From: Pseudoscleropodium purum
Lineage: Eukaryota > Streptophyta > Bryopsida > Hypnales > Brachytheciaceae
Assembly: GCA_963969395.1 (NCBI GenBank)
Contig: OZ017797.1
Span: 30,132,001-30,196,000 of the forward strand
Length of the DNA stretch: 64,000 nt
Direction of reading: 5' to 3'
A model generated the notes under the pieces. That model was not told the DNA's origin and searched no databases. It worked only from the letters and a program-made list of their open reading frames with translations. Every line of letters starts with the position of its first letter. Position 1 is the first letter of the stretch. Positions 59,701 through 64,000 of this stretch are shown here, one piece after another. The position numbers and the translations under genes were made by a program.

Positions 59701-62700
59701 TTGATATTTTCTATTCATCATACTTCGCATGTTTTCTTTCGTGGCAAACTTCAACAAAGTCATGTCTTTAAAGCATCTGAGATTTGTCCACTACCCCTCA
59801 GAAGTTTAGGGATTATAATTAGCTACATCAATGACTGAAACTCTGAAAGAGATACCCACTGTCAATATACGAGAACCCAGTTGCTCCCTTGCCATTGGAT
59901 CTTGAAGAAGAACTAACAACCGAGCTAAAACCTCCTGCACAGATTTCGGGGCAAGCACGTCTTCACTTACATTGGATATTTTTAAATAAAGCAAATCATG
60001 CACAAGGAATAAGGAAAAAATGCTGGTCGCAAACTGGTTATTAAAGAATACCTCTGGTCGAGGAATGTCTGTATTTGAGGTGTAGTCTACAATTATACTT
60101 TCTCCACGTGCAAGTTTTCGCCGCGAGAGCTCTGATATACATCTACACACCTAGGCAATTGAAGAAGACGGGTCAGTATTACTAACATCACAAGTGAAAA
60201 GAGTTCAAAGCTAATAAATATTCCGATTAAAACATAAACAACATAAACTGTTAAGACATATAAACCACAACAAGACCCCAATCCGTATATGAAAATAAGG
60301 GAGAAAATATAACTCCAACCTATAGATCCAAATAATATACAACAAGCTCAGAATACCTCAGTGAGCTAGAATCAAAATATACCGTAGAAACAGCGCCCGT
60401 GTATTTTTCTACCATAAGCATCTTCAGCAATAATGGCCAAAGTACGACCTGCAATATGGACTCAGAAAAAACAAACTCAAAGGCTGCCGTAAGCAATCAG
60501 AAATAAAAGATCAAAAGACTTATTGTGATAGAGTAGCTTCCTATCAGAGCATCACTAGATAGAAGGCAACGGTAACTTAAAAAAAAATTCTAAGACCAAC
60601 TCTGTTCGAAATTTCAAAGTAATAAATATCCGGAGATTGGATAAAGGTGAGACGTCTTAGGGATTTAAATGAAAGTCAGATGCCCAGAAGCAAACACCCT
60701 GGACTTCGTAATTAAAGTAACCTACATAGCAGGCAACTAACCTCCATGTCAGCAATAATTCCTGCAAGCAAGAGCAAGCTCTTTTCACTTACAGCTCGCA
60801 GTTCAGAGGGAGATACAGCTCCAACATTTATCTGTGCATCGTGAGCAAATGTCACGATTCAGATCAGCGTTTATAGATAATCCTTTGCAGACTTTCAAAT
60901 TAATTATGGTTTTTGCAAGCAGAAACCAATTTGTTTTCAAAGATAGCTTCATAATTATAATCAGCAAACATCAATCCAACTATGTACACGCTTAAACAAC
61001 CTCAGTTCTATCAGGAGAAGCAAGCAGCATGCCCATCGCCTTCTCAATAGCTGCATGTTCCGCTTGCACACGTTCAACTTCAGCATCCGATATTGCACAT
61101 TGCTGCACTAAAAACTCAACATATGCGTCTCCAGTGTTTTTCTTCAAAATTCCATGGGATGCCATAGATACTATGAGCTGAGAAAACACCAAAAATGACA
61201 CGTTAGCTCAAAAATTACAGAAAAAGGCATACGATACCTCTCTCTGAAATTATATTATTTGAGTAAATGCAATTAGCTTTGGGAAACAATGTTTGGGTAC
61301 AATCCAATCTCCATGAGTCAGTTCTCTTCATACTGAACAATCATATGCTGAAATAGACTATACTTTGCCAGACGACAGCAAATGATGGAAGAATCGGGTT
61401 TCACATACCTCAGCAACTGCCTTTTTTGTTTTGAGGTCGTTTTCATGCAGGAGATCCCCCACTGCCTCAACAAGCTCCAACTGCCTCAACTCCCATGGCT
61501 CACATAGCCTGTTGAAAATGAAATGCGTAAGCAAACAGTCCGGAATAAACATGGACATTTTAGAAAATTTTTAAGTAACAAAATTCGAAGGTGACCACAG
61601 AATTACAACTACAACCCACAACTACATATTGTAGAAAGAGGATAGAAACATGTTAGAGTATACGCTTCCTGGGCAATCATTGTGAAAATGTAACTAAATT
61701 GAAGCAAGCTTGAAAACTCATGTAAGATTTCACGCATTTGTACCTTGTAAGTAAGTGCTTTATTACAGAGCAAGATCCAAGCCGTATGGGATCCTCTCTA
61801 ACTCTTAGACGCTGAAACGTGCCACCCACAGCTGTGAATTCCTCAGAATGCTAATGACTTTAGTGAGAATTTCAATAAAATCAATGCAGGAAATCACATG
61901 AGGGTGCCAAGATATCAACATATAGCATCGCTTGCGTACAACCCATAACACTAGTATTGTACCAACTACATATTCAGTTTCACGGAACATTCAGTTAGAA
62001 GAAGGGATTAGTTGATGCAGAAAGAGAAACGTACTTGTAATAGAAAAGTGTATATTTCCTCTGGATAAACAACTCCAATTGTTACAAAGCAATGAAGAAC
62101 CTCGTTGAAGCTCTACAAACACCAGATGTATCACTCCCATGCTTTAATCGCAGACAATTAACTTCAGTCAAGCCAATAAGATGAAATCGCCGAGAAATTG
62201 AAACAGCATTAACTCAGACTTCTTGCAGCTCAAACTAGAAAGCACATCTCGTATATCATGACATCACATCTTATGAAAAACAAAAATCACCTTCAAGTAT
62301 GAACTGAGCTCATGTCCACTTCCTTTGCTTGTAGAAAAGTATGCCATTGGAAGTAAAACATTCAACGTGGCCAGCAAGGCCTTACCAAATATGCAAACAT
62401 TCAAATAATATTAGATTATAGAAGCACATCACACTGAGTTTCAGATTTGGAAAACTCAAGAATAACTAGCATATATGAAGCTCTGATCAGGATCGAAACC
62501 ACTCGCACCCCTAATGTACAGTTAAACAAAATGCACAATGCAATACAATACCACAGAAAACATGGCTAAATAAGTAATCTGTACATATCCAGTAACTTGA
62601 AGGTAATATGTACAGAATCTGGGAAGCACTTCAATAAAGAGTGTAGACCTCGAAGATGATTTAGAAGGATTTATGCATACCTGAAAATCAACCAATGGAG

Positions 62701-63969
62701 TGCCATAATTCAAGAGTACTGCATTCAGAACCATATGAAGGCTGTGCGCAGCTGGGAGCGGATCCTGCTTCTCCTTCTTGTAGCTGTTAAGGGTAAAGTT
62801 CCAGACACCGACAGGAATCAATATTCACAACATGAAGTCATCTACACTTTAAGAAAAATTAGTACACTCACATTGGAGCTGTTGAAGCACATAACAAATA
62901 TGGGCTATAACTTGAGCAAATACCCATATACAATGCTCACAGATACTAACTACAAAGCCTTCCGCCTGAATCAGTTAACGAAGCAACATCTAAAGACATT
63001 TATGCTTACACAGCTAATATAGCCGGAAGTAGTCTTGGAAGAGCCAATGTGAGTTGTGGTTTGCTGATCAAACCCACCAGTTCACCCAAAGCTTCTGCCG
63101 TTGCAGAGCGCACCTGCTCCCCAGATATGACCTCGTTATCCCTTCTAGAATCCTAGATTTCTCCAGCCTTTGAACAAGTCTTTTAACATTTACAACGATT
63201 GCAACGACGACCTCTATCAACTCCGTGTACACTCAAGGAGAAGTTCATCAGCGGCATCTCAAAGCAGACGTCTTCATAAGTTACAGTACTAAAGTAAAAC
63301 CATGATTGTTCAAATATTTGAATTTTCCCTAGGGTCAGAGAGAAGAATCTCAGTTTGGAAGTACAATTCTCAACGAAATTACACACACTATGCTTCCAGC
63401 TTGTCGAGGAACAGGCTGACTTACCTTCCAATCCCTCGAAAGTACCCACGAGTTCAGAAACAGCTCAAATGCTGAATGAAGAAGTGCCCTACACAAAGAA
63501 GAAGAATCCATACATGTACTGAAGACGTTAGAACTGATCATGTAAAACCATTGCTCTTACGCAGAGCATGTGTCCTCAATTCCACAAATCCCAAAGTCCA
63601 CCCGGAACTCCGTTACATATTTCTAAAATAAAACAAACAATACGTAAACGCAGATGAAACAGAACTGCAATGCTATCTCACATCATTATACCGCCCTAAC
63701 CAGAAACAAGCATACTTTCTACAAACATCAAAGTTAGTTACTGGTTAAATGTGAGAAGCCAAGAGCAAACATTTAATAGCACTCACTGTAGATCACCCCC
63801 TAACGGAGAAGGAGTACGAGCATCTTCCTGATACTGAGAGACGGCTTCGCACCAAGATGTCATGGCTGCGATAGCATCACAGTACTCGTCTATCAGATGA
63901 AACATCTTCAAGAAACACGGGTTACGACTCATATCAAAGACTCCAAGACATGTCCTCATAAATTGAGAC
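47757..63969 (-). CDS. SGR6: SGR6/MROH1-like HEAT-repeat protein, N-terminus beyond the window
   Basis: I resolved 44 minus-strand exons from 63787-63969 down to 47757-47870 (stop at 47757-47759), coding 1,559 residues with every junction in frame. The sequence follows Arabidopsis SHOOT GRAVITROPISM 6, homologue of animal MROH1/HEATR7A, almost end to end: TAEALGELVGLISKPQL, VEFLVQQCAISDAE, ELVEAVGDLL, LAKGMGLV, ALALMYGYAASYAPST, ACTTLVSVEPRLTMATRDRI, LDQYVASSVDYQRQRACYTV, AYLPRCADISGEVRK, GDRWTEAIEEIA, SPSVRRLC and AFAALGSLSRYAVG. SGR6 is a vacuolar-membrane-associated protein needed for membrane dynamics and shoot gravitropism; MROH1 acts at lysosomes. The protein is all HEAT-type helices without catalytic motifs. 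About 150-200 N-terminal residues should lie right of 64000. Two introns use GC donors. Exons are small (60-230 nt), a known trait of this gene. Confidence 0.93.
48392..48674 (-). other. GC-AG intron near the 3' end of the SGR6-like gene
   Basis: The exon 48675-48768 ends ATGCAG and the intron begins GCAAGT. The next exon starts at 48391 with GCTTTGGAAAG. Only the GC donor keeps the frame that matches the family (…TAAMQ then ALESPWPLIQ). The nearest GT would shift the frame. Confidence 0.85.
49652..50107 (-). other. Second GC-AG intron of the SGR6-like gene
   Basis: The exon 50108-50194 ends CTTCAG and the intron begins GCAAGTGA. The next exon starts at 49651 with GGTCGCCAAAAG. The GC donor keeps frame (RLRSLQ then GRQKENTR); the GT three bases further on does not. 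Confidence 0.85.
50511..50532. repeat. (TG)11 microsatellite in an SGR6-like intron
   Basis: Eleven TG units on the + strand, in the intron between exons 50108-50194 and 50568-50681, close to the 3' end of the latter exon. Confidence 0.9.
57798..58044. mobile_element. Possible 247-bp TIR element in an SGR6-like intron
   Basis: The segment starts TAACCCCTTGG and ends TTTTAGGGGTTGA, resembling the termini of the TTAACCCC family with changes. It lies in the intron between exons 57544-57679 and 58061-58140, which is locally more AT-rich than its neighbours. The right terminus falls only 16 bp before the exon at 58061. Confidence 0.35.
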
Positions 63970-64000
63970 CTGAAGTCGCAACCAACCAAACCCAAATCGC

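Noticed and set aside
63561..63622. Exon-like segment in the SGR6-like gene reading EFRVDFGICGIEDTCSA
   Set aside because: It has a TAG acceptor and a GTAAGA donor, but joining it to the upstream exon (which ends in phase 2) creates a stop. Skipping it joins exon 63787-63969 to 63425-63488 in frame and matches the family.
1..64000. tRNA genes, rRNA, CRISPR arrays, bacterial-type operons
   Set aside because: I looked for cloverleaf-like boxes and regular spacer arrays by eye and saw none. The window is eukaryotic nuclear DNA, so bacterial features are not expected. A tRNA scan would be needed to exclude tRNAs.

Overview
This 64 kb window is nuclear DNA from a green plant. The genes are split by many short GT-AG introns, several proteins begin with plastid transit peptides, and the wide gaps between genes are AT-rich and full of decayed repeats. 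The gene set (RibBA, a plastid YciO-like protein, a plastid DUF1279 protein, a lumenal TPR protein, an SGR6/MROH1-like HEAT protein) is plant-typical. I cannot fix the lineage. Modest introns and the repeat character would suit a non-flowering land plant, but that is inference.

Layout. 868-1773 (+): small membrane-anchored protein with a DnaJ-type cysteine domain, built from tiny exons. 2706-6051 (+): plastid YrdC-superfamily protein of the YciO type, nine exons. 6052-9531: AT-rich gap holding two short CACTA-like elements with target-site duplications. 9532-12140 (+): plastid FAM210/DUF1279 membrane protein. 12141-16356: repeat-rich gap. 16357-16883 (-): exons resembling the MRGBP/EAF7 chromatin subunit, 5' part not found. 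17406-19266 (-): predicted 78-residue single-pass membrane protein. 21569-25396 (-): thylakoid-lumen TPR protein with a twin-arginine signal, nine exons. 25397-34058: 8.7 kb of repeats. 34059-37923 (+): bifunctional riboflavin enzyme RibBA, eight exons. 40108-41784 (+): 88-residue conserved small plant protein in three exons. 41785-47756: repeat-rich gap. 47757 to beyond the right edge (-): SGR6/MROH1-like HEAT-repeat protein. I resolved 44 exons coding 1,559 residues including the true C-terminus; the N-terminus lies outside.

Gene models were built by hand from reading frame, splice signals and remembered family alignments. The main models keep frame through every junction: YciO-like 294 aa, DUF1279 218 aa, TPR 332 aa, RibBA 578 aa, and SGR6 over 44 exons.

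Functionally, five of the genes point to the plastid: riboflavin synthesis, a lumenal TPR protein, a DnaJ-type zinc finger, a DUF1279 membrane protein and a YciO protein. They are independent loci and nothing suggests an operon or cluster. The most notable non-genic finding is a family of about 930-bp elements bounded by TTAACCCCTAAA inverted repeats. Four near-full copies have nearly the same length. The most notable gene-structure finding is two GC-AG introns near the 3' end of the SGR6-like gene, both required to keep frame.
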